Of a DNA stretch of 10,380 bases, positions 4,524 to 10,380 are shown piece after piece. A program made the translations under genes and the position numbers. The DNA comes from JBFYKJ01 sp041306005 (GTDB lineage: Archaea > Altiarchaeota > Altiarchaeia > JAFGQM01): positions 1 through 10,380 of the forward strand of contig JBFYKJ010000072.1 of the NCBI GenBank assembly GCA_041306005.1. The letters are read 5' to 3'. Each line of letters begins with the position of its first letter. Position 1 is the first letter of the stretch. Under the pieces are notes generated by a model. That model did not search any database, had not been told where the DNA came from, and saw only the letters and a program-made list of their open reading frames with translations.

Positions 4524-5990
4524 ATGGAACTCCTCGACAAGTACGACCACGTGCAGATACGCAAGGTCGAGGGCGAGGCCTGCCCGGTCTATGCGATAGT
4601 CCCGCCCAAGCTGACGCCGAAAGAGACTGAGGAGCTTGCAGACTACAGGAAGATAGCCCCGCAGTCGGAGATACACATGATGCGCGGCGAGCCCGATGTT
4701 TCCGCCAGGTGGGAGAAGCTGAAGGCCAAGGTATTATCCTCGCTTGACAACACGCCCGGCAAGGACTATGTCGCGAGAAAGATTGTGGGGCTGGCGCTCG
4801 GGTACGACGAGATAGGCCTCCTTGTCGACGACGACGAGCTCGAGGAGATAATGATAAACGGGATAAACCAGCCGATCTTCGTCTTCCACAGGAAGCACGG
4901 GATGTGCAAGACGAACCTGCTATTCACCACGAACGAGGCGATAGCAAAGCTCGTGAACAGCATATGCTACATAAACAAGAAGGAGCCCAAGCCCGTCCTT
5001 GACCTGGCGGCGATAGACGGGAACCGGATAAACATAACCGGCGACTCGCTGACTTCAAAAGGCGCGACCATAACGATAAGGAAGCAGAGGAGGAGGACCT
5101 TTAGCATAATAGAGCTGATACAGCAGGGGACGCTCTCCCCGCAGCTGGCGGCCTTCCTGTGGCTCGCGGTCGAGGGCATGAACCTCACCCCGGCCAACAT
5201 ACTCGTCGCCGGGTCCATAGGCAGCGGGAAGACGACGACTCTCAACGCCATCTGCAGCTTCATACCACCGTCTGAAAGGGTCGTGACGATAGAGGACACG
5301 TTCGAGCTGAACCTCGTGAACATCGAGAACAAGGTCCAGCTGGAGGCGAACGACGACTACGACATGGACGCCCTCCTCCGCGACACCCTGAGGATGCGCC
5401 CCGACCGGGTCATGGTCGGCGAGATAAGGGGCAAGGAGGCGATAACCCTGTTCAACGCGATGGCGATAGGCCGGATAGGGATGGGCACTCTGCACGCGTC
5501 GAGCACAAGGGAGGTCGTCTCCCGGCTGGAGAGCTCCCCGATGGACGTCCCGGCAAGCGTCATCGGCTCTCTTGACCTCGTCCTCGTCCAGAACAAGTTC
5601 GTGCACAACGGCAGGGTCATACGCCGCGTGACCGAAGTGGCGGAGGTGACCGGGTCCATCAAGGACACCGTCATGATGGGGCAGGTCTATGAGTGGGACC
5701 CGAAGACGGACTTGGTCATCAGGAAGAAGGAGCACGATTTGGAGACGCCGATGCTGTTCCTAGACAAGCTCTCGAACGCCACCAAGTTCGAGAAGTCCAA
5801 GATACTCAAGGAGCTGGACCTGCGCGAGGCTGTGCTGAACTACATGCTCAGGAAGGGCATAACGGAAGTCAAGGCCGTCGAGGCGGTCATAAAGCGCTTC
5901 TACACGGACTTCGCGGGTTTCGTGCGGGACACGCCCGACCTGTTCCCCGAGCCTCCGGCCCCGCAGGCTAAGGGCAAGAAAGGCAAGTGA
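4524..5990 (+). CDS. Type II/IV secretion system ATPase (TadA/VirB11/FlaI-type)
   Basis: This hexameric motor ATPase powers assembly of type IV pilus-like filaments at the inner face of the membrane. At 488 residues it has the size usual for archaeal pilus/archaellum ATPases. Residues 1 to about 210 form the N-terminal domain; LVDDDELEEIMINGINQPIFVF is typical of this superfamily. The RecA-like motor domain follows: Walker A GSIGSGKTTT at 230-239 (Lys236), Asp box TIEDTFEL at 255-262, Walker B region VMVGEIRG at 296-303 (Glu300), and His box GTLHASST at 321-328 (His324). All catalytic residues are present. The C-terminus is Lys-rich. It is the first gene of the plus-strand operon, 13 bases before the pilin-like gene 6004, and divergent from pilin 3. 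No TadC/FlaJ platform protein follows it, which is unusual because the two genes are commonly adjacent. The exact subfamily is not decided here. Confidence 0.95.
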   Translation: MELLDKYDHVQIRKVEGEACPVYAIVPPKLTPKETEELADYRKIAPQSEIHMMRGEPDVSARWEKLKAKVLSSLDNTPGKDYVARKIVGLALGYDEIGLLVDDDELEEIMINGINQPIFVFHRKHGMCKTNLLFTTNEAIAKLVNSICYINKKEPKPVLDLAAIDGNRINITGDSLTSKGATITIRKQRRRTFSIIELIQQGTLSPQLAAFLWLAVEGMNLTPANILVAGSIGSGKTTTLNAICSFIPPSERVVTIEDTFELNLVNIENKVQLEANDDYDMDALLRDTLRMRPDRVMVGEIRGKEAITLFNAMAIGRIGMGTLHASSTREVVSRLESSPMDVPASVIGSLDLVLVQNKFVHNGRVIRRVTEVAEVTGSIKDTVMMGQVYEWDPKTDLVIRKKEHDLETPMLFLDKLSNATKFEKSKILKELDLREAVLNYMLRKGITEVKAVEAVIKRFYTDFAGFVRDTPDLFPEPPAPQAKGKKGK

Positions 5991-6003
5991 GGCTACGGCA
6001 CCA

Positions 6004-6555
6004 ATGACCCAAGACCGAAGACTCCTGGCAGAAGACCGAAGACCGGAGACCGAATACCGAATACCGAGGACTGAAGACCGCGGCCGGTTCGCCCTTCAGG
6101 CACCCCCCGGCCGCTTTGGCCAGGCCGCTATCGAATACCTGGTGCTGACAGGCTTCACCATGCTGCTGCTCATGATACTGCTGGTGGCGGCATACGGCAA
6201 GATGTCCGCGGTGGAGAAGCAGGTGGACATCAACTCGGCCGAGAAGGCGGTCCTTAAGCTCAAGGCGGCCGCGGACTTCGCCTACATCCACGGGCACCCG
6301 ACCAAGGTTAGCGTTTCGGTCTATCTCCCCGGCGACCTGGAAGGCGGCGAGAGCTTCGTAGGGAACGGCACGATCAACCTTGCCATGCGCGTCGGGAGCG
6401 GGTACACCGACGTGTGGGCGTCCACCCGCGGGGCGGTCGGCTGGGACCTCGAGGGGAGCAGCCCGTTCCCGGCGACCGAGGGATACTACATCTTCACCGC
6501 GGAGTCGACCGAATACGGCGGCGCCTATAACGGGACGGTAAACCTGCACGAGTAA
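6004..6555 (+). CDS. Class III signal peptide pilin-like protein with repeat-encoded leader
   Basis: This 183-residue protein has its class III core at 36-46 (GRFGQAAIEYL), a hydrophobic helix to about 65, and an exported domain of about 115 residues without Cys. Cleavage is expected after Gly39, and Glu44 is Glu+5. The exported part has a long amphipathic stretch (VEKQVDINSAEKAVLKLKAAADF), then beta-rich segments with two NGT sequons. The leader is odd: residues 3-26 are encoded by a ten-unit heptanucleotide repeat and read as a charged Glu/Asp/Arg periodic peptide. No ATG, GTG or TTG in frame lies between it and the core, so the ATG at 6004 is kept, 13 bases after the ATPase stop. Prepilin peptidase would remove the extension. 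It is probably a pilin or minor pilin of this operon. Confidence 0.82.
   Translation: MTQDRRLLAEDRRPETEYRIPRTEDRGRFALQAPPGRFGQAAIEYLVLTGFTMLLLMILLVAAYGKMSAVEKQVDINSAEKAVLKLKAAADFAYIHGHPTKVSVSVYLPGDLEGGESFVGNGTINLAMRVGSGYTDVWASTRGAVGWDLEGSSPFPATEGYYIFTAESTEYGGAYNGTVNLHE
6010..6079 (+). repeat. Heptanucleotide tandem repeat (10 units) inside a coding leader
   Basis: An unbroken 7-base period runs for ten units: CAAGACC, GAAGACT, CCTGGCA, GAAGACC twice, GGAGACC, GAATACC twice, GAGGACT, GAAGACC. Only the third unit is strongly diverged. Because 7 is not a multiple of 3, the peptide repeats every seven residues (EDRRPET, EYRIPRT, EDRGRF). Gain or loss of a single unit would shift the frame of gene 6004. 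Confidence 0.92.
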
Positions 6556-6558
6556 ATA

Positions 6559-6993
6559 ATGCCACACATCCCCCGGAGGAAAGGACAGGGCAGCCCCGAG
6601 TTCAGCGTAGTGATATCCTTCGTGGCGCTGGTCTTTTTGATAACGATGTTCATGGCCCTGCAAAAGCAGGATGACGCCTACGATCTTCAGGTTTTCCTGG
6701 ACGCCAAGAGGGTCGCGACCAGCGTGGGCGACAACATAAACATGATAGCGAAGAACGGGGACGGGTATTACAAGTATTTCTCCGTGCCCGAATACCTGTA
6801 CGGCTATACGGAATACGGGATAAGCACCAGCGGCAACTTCCTTGAGATAGCATACGGCGAGACCAACTGGGCAACGCCGCTCATAACCGACAACGTCTCG
6901 ATACGCCATCTTGTGAAGGGCGAGGACAAGGAGAACTGCGTGACAAGTGACGGGGGCTTGATAATATTGAACGGCACATGCGTCTTCACCTAG
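6559..6993 (+). CDS. Class III signal peptide pilin-like protein
   Basis: This 144-residue protein has the leader MPHIPRRKG, then QGSPEFSVVISF. Cleavage is expected after Gly9, with Glu14 at position +5. One hydrophobic helix spans about 15-34. The exported domain has two Cys near the C-terminus (ENCVTSDGGLIILNGTCVFT), probably one disulfide, and two possible sequons (NVS, NGT). It starts three bases after the stop of gene 6004, so it is surely in the same operon and probably translationally coupled. It lacks the C-x12-C-x6-C and WGxxE marks of the minus-strand pilins, so it belongs to a separate subgroup, plausibly a minor pilin. Confidence 0.87.
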   Translation: MPHIPRRKGQGSPEFSVVISFVALVFLITMFMALQKQDDAYDLQVFLDAKRVATSVGDNINMIAKNGDGYYKYFSVPEYLYGYTEYGISTSGNFLEIAYGETNWATPLITDNVSIRHLVKGEDKENCVTSDGGLIILNGTCVFT

Positions 6994-6998
6994 CGGCG

Positions 6999-7018
6999 GA
7001 CATTAGCAGACATTAAGG
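6999..7018 (+). repeat. Short direct repeat at a gene junction
   Basis: GACATTAGCA is followed directly by GACATTAAGG, sharing seven of ten bases in a block, between the stop at 6993 and the start at 7030. It is short and could be chance, but it occupies the same kind of place as the longer tandem repeats at the neighbouring junctions. Confidence 0.35.
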
Positions 7019-7029
7019 GCAGGGCTAAT

Positions 7030-7539
7030 ATGGATATGAAAAAGGGGCAGCTTTTCAGCGGGGACCTCATGGTAGCCACCGTGGTATTCATGCTTTCGCT
7101 TTCGCTGGTTTTTGTGATCTGGCAGACCGTCAGCGACGACATATCCAATGCCGAGGAGCTGAGGGCGATGGAGAAGCTGACGTCCGAGTTCTCCGAGCAG
7201 CTCATAAGGACGCCAGGGGCGGCGGAGGACTGGAGGTACTTCAACGTCAGGATAACCGGGATGGCCAGCGACGACCGGTTCATAAACCTTACGAAGGCCG
7301 AGTGGTTCATAGAGCTCATGAACGGGACAAACTACGACAAGAACCGCTACAAGGCGGGGATAGGCTCATACGACTTCTGGGTGAACGTGACGGACCTGGA
7401 CGGGAGTGTCGTGAGCGTCAGGGGAACACCGTTTGTGACTGGGAAGGCCCCGGTGAACGAGACGACGAAGATAGCGGTCACGAGGACTGCGATACTGGGC
7501 GGCACGATAGTGAGGTTCAACATGGTTGTATGGAGATAA
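7030..7539 (+). CDS. Pilin-like membrane-anchored exported protein
   Basis: This 169-residue protein has the N-terminus MDMKKGQLFSGDLMVATVVF, with KKGQ as in class III leaders but Asp/Leu where Glu+5 normally stands. It is therefore a divergent or uncleaved pilin-like protein. A hydrophobic helix spans about 12-33. It is followed by a charged, probably helical region (SNAEELRAMEKLTSEFSEQLI) and a beta-rich C-terminal part with three NxT sequons (NLT, NGT, NVT) and a fourth, NET. There are no Cys. It sits 36 bases after gene 6559 in the operon. ATG 7030 is used; ATG 7036 would drop two residues. Missing Glu+5 fits minor pilin-like subunits that start or cap a filament, but that is inference. 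Confidence 0.82.
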   Translation: MDMKKGQLFSGDLMVATVVFMLSLSLVFVIWQTVSDDISNAEELRAMEKLTSEFSEQLIRTPGAAEDWRYFNVRITGMASDDRFINLTKAEWFIELMNGTNYDKNRYKAGIGSYDFWVNVTDLDGSVVSVRGTPFVTGKAPVNETTKIAVTRTAILGGTIVRFNMVVWR

Positions 7540-7588
7540 TTACGGCACGGCAGGGAGAGAGTTACGGCACGGCAGGGAGAGAGTTACG
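7540..7588 (+). repeat. 22-bp direct repeat, two perfect copies plus a partial third
   Basis: Two identical head-to-tail 22-base units (7540-7561, 7562-7583), each beginning TTACGGCACGG and ending GGGAGAGAG, are followed by TTACG of a third. They start at the base after the stop codon of gene 7030 and fill nearly the whole gap to gene 7599. In the frame of gene 7599 they are open and would be translated if ATG 7530 were used. Confidence 0.92.
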
Positions 7589-7598
7589 ACAGGCTAAC

Positions 7599-8048
7599 AT
7601 GGCGATGAAAAAGGGCATTGTGCTGGCGCTGGACGCGGTCATATCCATGGTGTTCATAATCGTGATCTTAGTGGCCATAGGCGCGCAGTGGTACACGGAC
7701 ATCCCCAGCACGACCGAATCGTTCCTAAGCCTGCACTTCGTCTCCGAGGACACCATGGACATAATGAGCAAGAGCGGGCTTTTGGACGGCATCGGGCAGG
7801 AGTGGGTGCTCGGCAACCGGACGGCAGCCAGCCAGACCGGCTCGTTATACCTTGATAGGCTAATACCCTATAACATAGGCTACCGGCTGGTTTATGGCGG
7901 GGACACCATCGCCGAGCGCATGGCGGTCCCGGAGGGCCGGGCACAGGCAAAGACGCACTCGGTGAAGCAGATGGTCATATTCAACAGCACAGCGGTGCCG
8001 GAGACCATATACGAGAGGGGGAAGATGAAGCTGGAGGTCTGGATGTGA
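7599..8048 (+). CDS. Pilin-like membrane-anchored exported protein
   Basis: This 149-residue protein has the N-terminus MAMKKGIVLALDAVISMVFI, very like the MDMKKG start of the gene before it. A single hydrophobic helix spans about 6-27. A short exported domain follows, with NRT and NST sequons and no Cys. The class III core is degenerate: Asp13 rather than Glu follows the KKG. The start at 7599 is chosen because it gives the same leader form as gene 7030. The frame is open further upstream, and ATG 7530 (overlapping the previous stop by ten bases) would add 23 residues encoded by the 22-bp repeats. The C-terminus KLEVWM and its TGA lie inside the first unit of the 8025-8123 repeat. Probably a minor pilin-like subunit. 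Confidence 0.8.
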   Translation: MAMKKGIVLALDAVISMVFIIVILVAIGAQWYTDIPSTTESFLSLHFVSEDTMDIMSKSGLLDGIGQEWVLGNRTAASQTGSLYLDRLIPYNIGYRLVYGGDTIAERMAVPEGRAQAKTHSVKQMVIFNSTAVPETIYERGKMKLEVWM

Positions 8049-8123
8049 AAATGAAGCAGGAGGCGTTGGACATGAAGCCGGAGGTTTGGATGTGAACATG
8101 ATGCGGGAGGCCTGGATGTGAAC
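8025..8123 (+). repeat. Four-unit tandem repeat carrying RBS and stop/start signals
   Basis: Four contiguous units run 8025-8050, 8051-8071, 8072-8097 and 8098-8123 (26, 21, 26 and 26 bases). Each begins ATGAAGC or ATGATGC, then has GGAGG, and the three full ones end TGGATGTGAA plus one base. Unit 2 lacks five bases that include TGTGA. Unit 1 is the 3' end of gene 7599; unit 4 holds the ribosome binding site and GTG start of gene 8118. The two middle units plus one extra spacing move the downstream start 73 bases from the upstream stop. Confidence 0.88.
8045..8121 (+). promoter_or_regulatory. Possible termination-reinitiation ladder with two mini-cistrons
   Basis: The stop of gene 7599 overlaps a GTG as GTGA (8045-8048), preceded by GGAGGT seven bases upstream. 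That GTG opens a 16-codon frame ending at 8093-8095, whose stop overlaps a second GTG (8092) preceded by GGAGGT. The second frame has nine codons and ends at 8119-8121, overlapping the GTG start of the large gene at 8118, again preceded by GGAGG seven bases upstream. Ribosomes could therefore pass from one frame to the next by coupled reinitiation. The arrangement is seen directly; use by ribosomes is inference, and the mini-peptides need have no function. Confidence 0.5.
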
Positions 8124-10208
8124 CGAAGGGGATACCTGTACACGCTGGCCATAATAGTGCTCATCATGCCGCTCATAGCCATGCTGCTCTTTTACACCTC
8201 AAGCATACAGACAAGCGTCGAGGACACCTCCAGCAGGGTGAGGTGCGACGAGCTGTACTATTTCGTCCAGGACGTCGAGCACAATCTTGAAAGGTCGCTC
8301 ATCGTTTATGGGCGGAGGGCCGCCGCGTATATCGCGGACAACATCAGCGCGACCCGGAGGACTATTGAGGATTACACCTACACCAATTGCACTTCCTACC
8401 AGTTCGACGGCAACGCCTCCGAGGCAGCTATCGCGGAGCTCCTGACATGCGGGACCTTCAATGGCACCCCGGTGCCCGAGATGGGCGAATATACGATACC
8501 CGAGTGGCTCAGCGAGATGGAGGCGGACGCGCTCGAGAGGGGATTCAGGCTGGACGTGGAGATGGTCGTGCTGAAGGTGCTCCCCTACGACGCGTGGGAC
8601 TTCGCCACCATAGTCTCCACTAACGTCGAGGTAGAGGACCTGGCGGGCATGTGCAACTACCGGGGGTTCAACAGCACCGCGATGGCCATAACGAGCATAA
8701 TAGGGCTGCAGGATGTCCTCTATCCAATCAATACGAACGGGACCCTGACAAAGCCCATAATAAACTGCAGCCCCAACATAGATTTGGAGGATCTGGCGGG
8801 GTGCAGCAATGAGAACCTGGGCGAAGACATAGGGTCCGGCAACGTGGTGTTCTACTCGGATATAGACAACGAGGACCTGACCGAATATTGTTCCGTCTGC
8901 GACAAGGAGCAGGACAGCACGATAATCGTTTTTGACACGGCGGTCGGCAACTGCAACAGCTTCGACCCGCAGTGCTTCAACATAAGCAGCCCCTGCCACT
9001 TCGCCGGCGCGATAGACTACGCCAAGAACGACCCGAACAGCTTCACCTACAAGTGCGACATCACGATACCGTGGATAGCCGCCACCGGGAAGCTGGACAA
9101 CGAGACCGTTTACGGGCTGGGCTGGAAGCGGAACGAGTCCTGCGCCGACGAGAACATCAGCGGGGGGCAGTGCGCGATAATCAAGGTCATACCCAGCTGC
9201 GGCATCTACCAGGTGGTGCTGGGCTACGACAGCGAGTCGCTAAACACGAGCTGCTACCTTGTCAGCGACATAAGCTACAACTGGCCGAGCTGCCCGGGCC
9301 AGGAGTACCCGGACGGGCCGTCTTTCTTCGACCGCCTCGAGGGGAGGTACAGCGTGTCGGGGTTCTACGCGAACCAGTCCATGGAATACTTCGGGAACGG
9401 GCACATAGGGATAGAGACGCTCGTTAGCCCGTACCAGCTGAACGCCTCCGGCATCGAGCCGAACACTGGCGACTCTTGGATAGACTACCTTTACTGGCAG
9501 GAGGTCGGCGGAAGCTCGGTCACGGGGATATGCAGCGGGGGGGAATACCCGTTCAAGCTGGACTGCCCGCACGCATATGTCTATGGCGTGGACACCACGG
9601 AGGTCAATGCCTTTTCTGTCAAACCTATCTCGGATATAACCGTGCCCGCCGACACCCAGCTCTTTGAGGGCTGCCCGAGCGTCCAGATAAACGGGACGGC
9701 GGACGACTGCGACGGCACGGTCTCAAGTGTGGATGTCAGGATAAACGGCGTGTGGCACGGCGCCGAGTGGGGCGACCCTGAATGGAACTACACATTGGCG
9801 ACCGCGACCACAAACAAGTACGTGCTCTCCTCAAGGGCGATTGACAACAACAGCGTCATCGGGGAGGCCTCGGAGGACGTGATAGCATTCATCGTAGGTT
9901 GCCCAAGCGGCGACAACGGCCCCCCGCCCGCCCCCGCCCTGCAGTGGCCGACGAACGGGGAGACGGGCGTGGACACCACACCGATATTCCTCTGGGACGC
10001 GCCGGCCGACGCGAGCGGCATCTATAGGTACCAGATACAGATAACCAACACCAAGAAGGGCCTTGTGACCGACGATTACACATTTGACATACAGTACTGG
10101 CAGCTCTCTGCCCTCGAGAACAACCAGGAGCACACTTGGAGGGTGCGCGCGCAGGACAATGCCGGCAACTGGGGCCCGTGGAGCGCGGTGTGGACGTTTG
10201 AGACTTAG
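8118..10208 (+). CDS. Large membrane-anchored surface protein with Ig/FnIII-like domains, candidate pilus tip adhesin
   Basis: The protein has 696 residues from GTG 8118, a start supported by GGAGG seven bases upstream. A short basic N-terminus (MNRRG) and one hydrophobic helix (about 7-28) anchor it, with no class III Glu. A charged helical region follows (about 30-85), then a long Cys-rich part. There are 22 Cys in all and about 17 N-x-S/T sequons, so it is probably heavily disulfide-bonded and glycosylated outside the cell. Residues of about 494-597 look like a bacterial Ig-like repeat (SVDVRINGVWHG ... YVLSSRAIDNNS). After a Pro-rich hinge (PPPAPAL), residues of about 604-696 look like a fibronectin type III-type domain (TPIFLWDAP ... 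HTWRVRAQDNAGNWGPW). As last gene of the operon and far larger than the pilins, it fits a tip or surface adhesin. Its ligand is unknown. Domain names are by residue pattern only. Confidence 0.88.
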   Translation: MNRRGYLYTLAIIVLIMPLIAMLLFYTSSIQTSVEDTSSRVRCDELYYFVQDVEHNLERSLIVYGRRAAAYIADNISATRRTIEDYTYTNCTSYQFDGNASEAAIAELLTCGTFNGTPVPEMGEYTIPEWLSEMEADALERGFRLDVEMVVLKVLPYDAWDFATIVSTNVEVEDLAGMCNYRGFNSTAMAITSIIGLQDVLYPINTNGTLTKPIINCSPNIDLEDLAGCSNENLGEDIGSGNVVFYSDIDNEDLTEYCSVCDKEQDSTIIVFDTAVGNCNSFDPQCFNISSPCHFAGAIDYAKNDPNSFTYKCDITIPWIAATGKLDNETVYGLGWKRNESCADENISGGQCAIIKVIPSCGIYQVVLGYDSESLNTSCYLVSDISYNWPSCPGQEYPDGPSFFDRLEGRYSVSGFYANQSMEYFGNGHIGIETLVSPYQLNASGIEPNTGDSWIDYLYWQEVGGSSVTGICSGGEYPFKLDCPHAYVYGVDTTEVNAFSVKPISDITVPADTQLFEGCPSVQINGTADDCDGTVSSVDVRINGVWHGAEWGDPEWNYTLATATTNKYVLSSRAIDNNSVIGEASEDVIAFIVGCPSGDNGPPPAPALQWPTNGETGVDTTPIFLWDAPADASGIYRYQIQITNTKKGLVTDDYTFDIQYWQLSALENNQEHTWRVRAQDNAGNWGPWSAVWTFET

Positions 10209-10243
10209 CGGCGCCAAAGCAGTCCCGCCGTTGCGCAAAGCCC

Positions 10244-10251
10244 CTTTTTAT
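10244..10251 (+). promoter_or_regulatory. TATA box of gene 10290
   Basis: CTTTTTAT lies about 42 bases before the ATG at 10290, predicting a leader of some 17 bases that contains GGAGA. ATCTGG/CCAGAT (10270-10291) forms a 6-bp inverted repeat whose 3' arm overlaps the ATG. The same T-run could terminate the adhesin operon. TAATCTTA at 10263-10270 is a weaker, leaderless-distance alternative. Confidence 0.4.
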
Positions 10252-10289
10252 TGCCCCTCGCATAATCTTATCTGGAGAGACTCATCCAG

Positions 10290-10380
10290 ATGAAGACCAC
10301 CCAGGAGCTGCTTGATTACCTAAGGAAGGTGCCCAAGGACTTCGTAGTCCTGATAAACGTCAGCGCCGAGGACTACCTGC
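10290..10380 (+). CDS. N-terminal part of an unidentified protein (3' end outside window)
   Basis: Thirty codons from ATG 10290 are visible, reading MKTTQELLDYLRKVP followed by KDFVVLINVSAEDYL. An amphipathic helix leads into a hydrophobic strand. The strand followed by SAEDYL loosely recalls the FVVxxVxxPxxxL pattern of archaeal KaiC/Rad55-like RecA-fold proteins, but thirty residues are not enough to claim this. There is no signal peptide, so it is probably cytoplasmic. A TATA box upstream suggests it is transcribed separately from the adhesin operon. ATG is preferred as the first start after the TATA box. Confidence 0.6.
   Translation, partial: MKTTQELLDYLRKVPKDFVVLINVSAEDYL

Noticed and set aside
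5055..5735. 226-residue minus-strand reading frame
   Set aside because: It is antisense to the catalytic core of the ATPase; a GC-rich shadow frame with no recognisable motif.
5968..6909. 313-residue minus-strand reading frame
   Set aside because: It lies opposite the pilin-like genes 6004 and 6559, which have signal peptides and operon context. The minus-strand product has a low-complexity shadow composition and no promoter or RBS.
7302..7598. Extension of gene 7599 back to 7302
   Set aside because: The frame is open but overlaps most of the 3' half of gene 7030. The encoded extension is a charged shadow peptide, and the signal helix would be buried mid-protein.
8199..8999. 266-residue minus-strand reading frame
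   Set aside because: It is antisense to the large surface protein and has a Val/Arg/His-rich shadow composition.

Overview
The window looks archaeal, most likely from a DPANN-type lineage, though the lineage is an inference. Three observations support this. Small genes carry class III (archaeal type IV pilin-like) signal peptides with a G-Q-x-x-x-E-Y/F core. Several genes start about 24-27 bases downstream of a T-rich TATA box, as leaderless archaeal genes do. Ile ATA and Arg AGG codons are heavily used. The DNA is moderately GC-rich.

Layout. Positions 3-485 hold the 3' end of a Cys-rich protein gene, and 537-1052 a conserved-looking protein of unknown function. purA (adenylosuccinate synthetase) converges on the latter from the minus strand (1063-2322). 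Upstream of purA, also on the minus strand, lie three pilin-like genes (2362-2799, 3238-3756, 3883-4341). They share an exact C-x12-C-x6-C pattern and a WGxxE C-terminus. Between the first two is a 438-base non-coding stretch with a hairpin, a 104-base cloverleaf-like inverted-repeat structure, and a 25-bp tandem array of about ten units with higher-order duplication. Pilin 3 ends in a clear hairpin plus T-run terminator.

From 4524 a plus-strand operon runs away from the pilins: a type II/IV secretion (TadA/VirB11-like) ATPase, four small membrane-anchored pilin-like proteins (6004, 6559, 7030, 7599), and a 696-residue Cys- and sequon-rich surface protein with Ig/FnIII-like C-terminal domains (8118-10208). 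A new gene starts at 10290 and runs off the window. Together this reads as a type IV pilus/adhesin locus: the ATPase drives assembly, the small proteins are subunits or minor pilins, and the large protein is a candidate tip adhesin. No TadC/FlaJ-like membrane platform gene and no prepilin peptidase gene is present here.

The most unusual feature is how much repetitive DNA sits at gene starts and junctions. There is a ten-unit heptanucleotide repeat in the leader of gene 6004, twin palindromes in the leader of pilin 2, a duplicated 22-mer before gene 7599, and a four-unit repeat between 7599 and 8118. In this last repeat each full unit carries a GGAGG Shine-Dalgarno and a GTGA stop/start overlap. 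The result is an apparent termination-reinitiation ladder of two mini-cistrons leading into the large adhesin gene.
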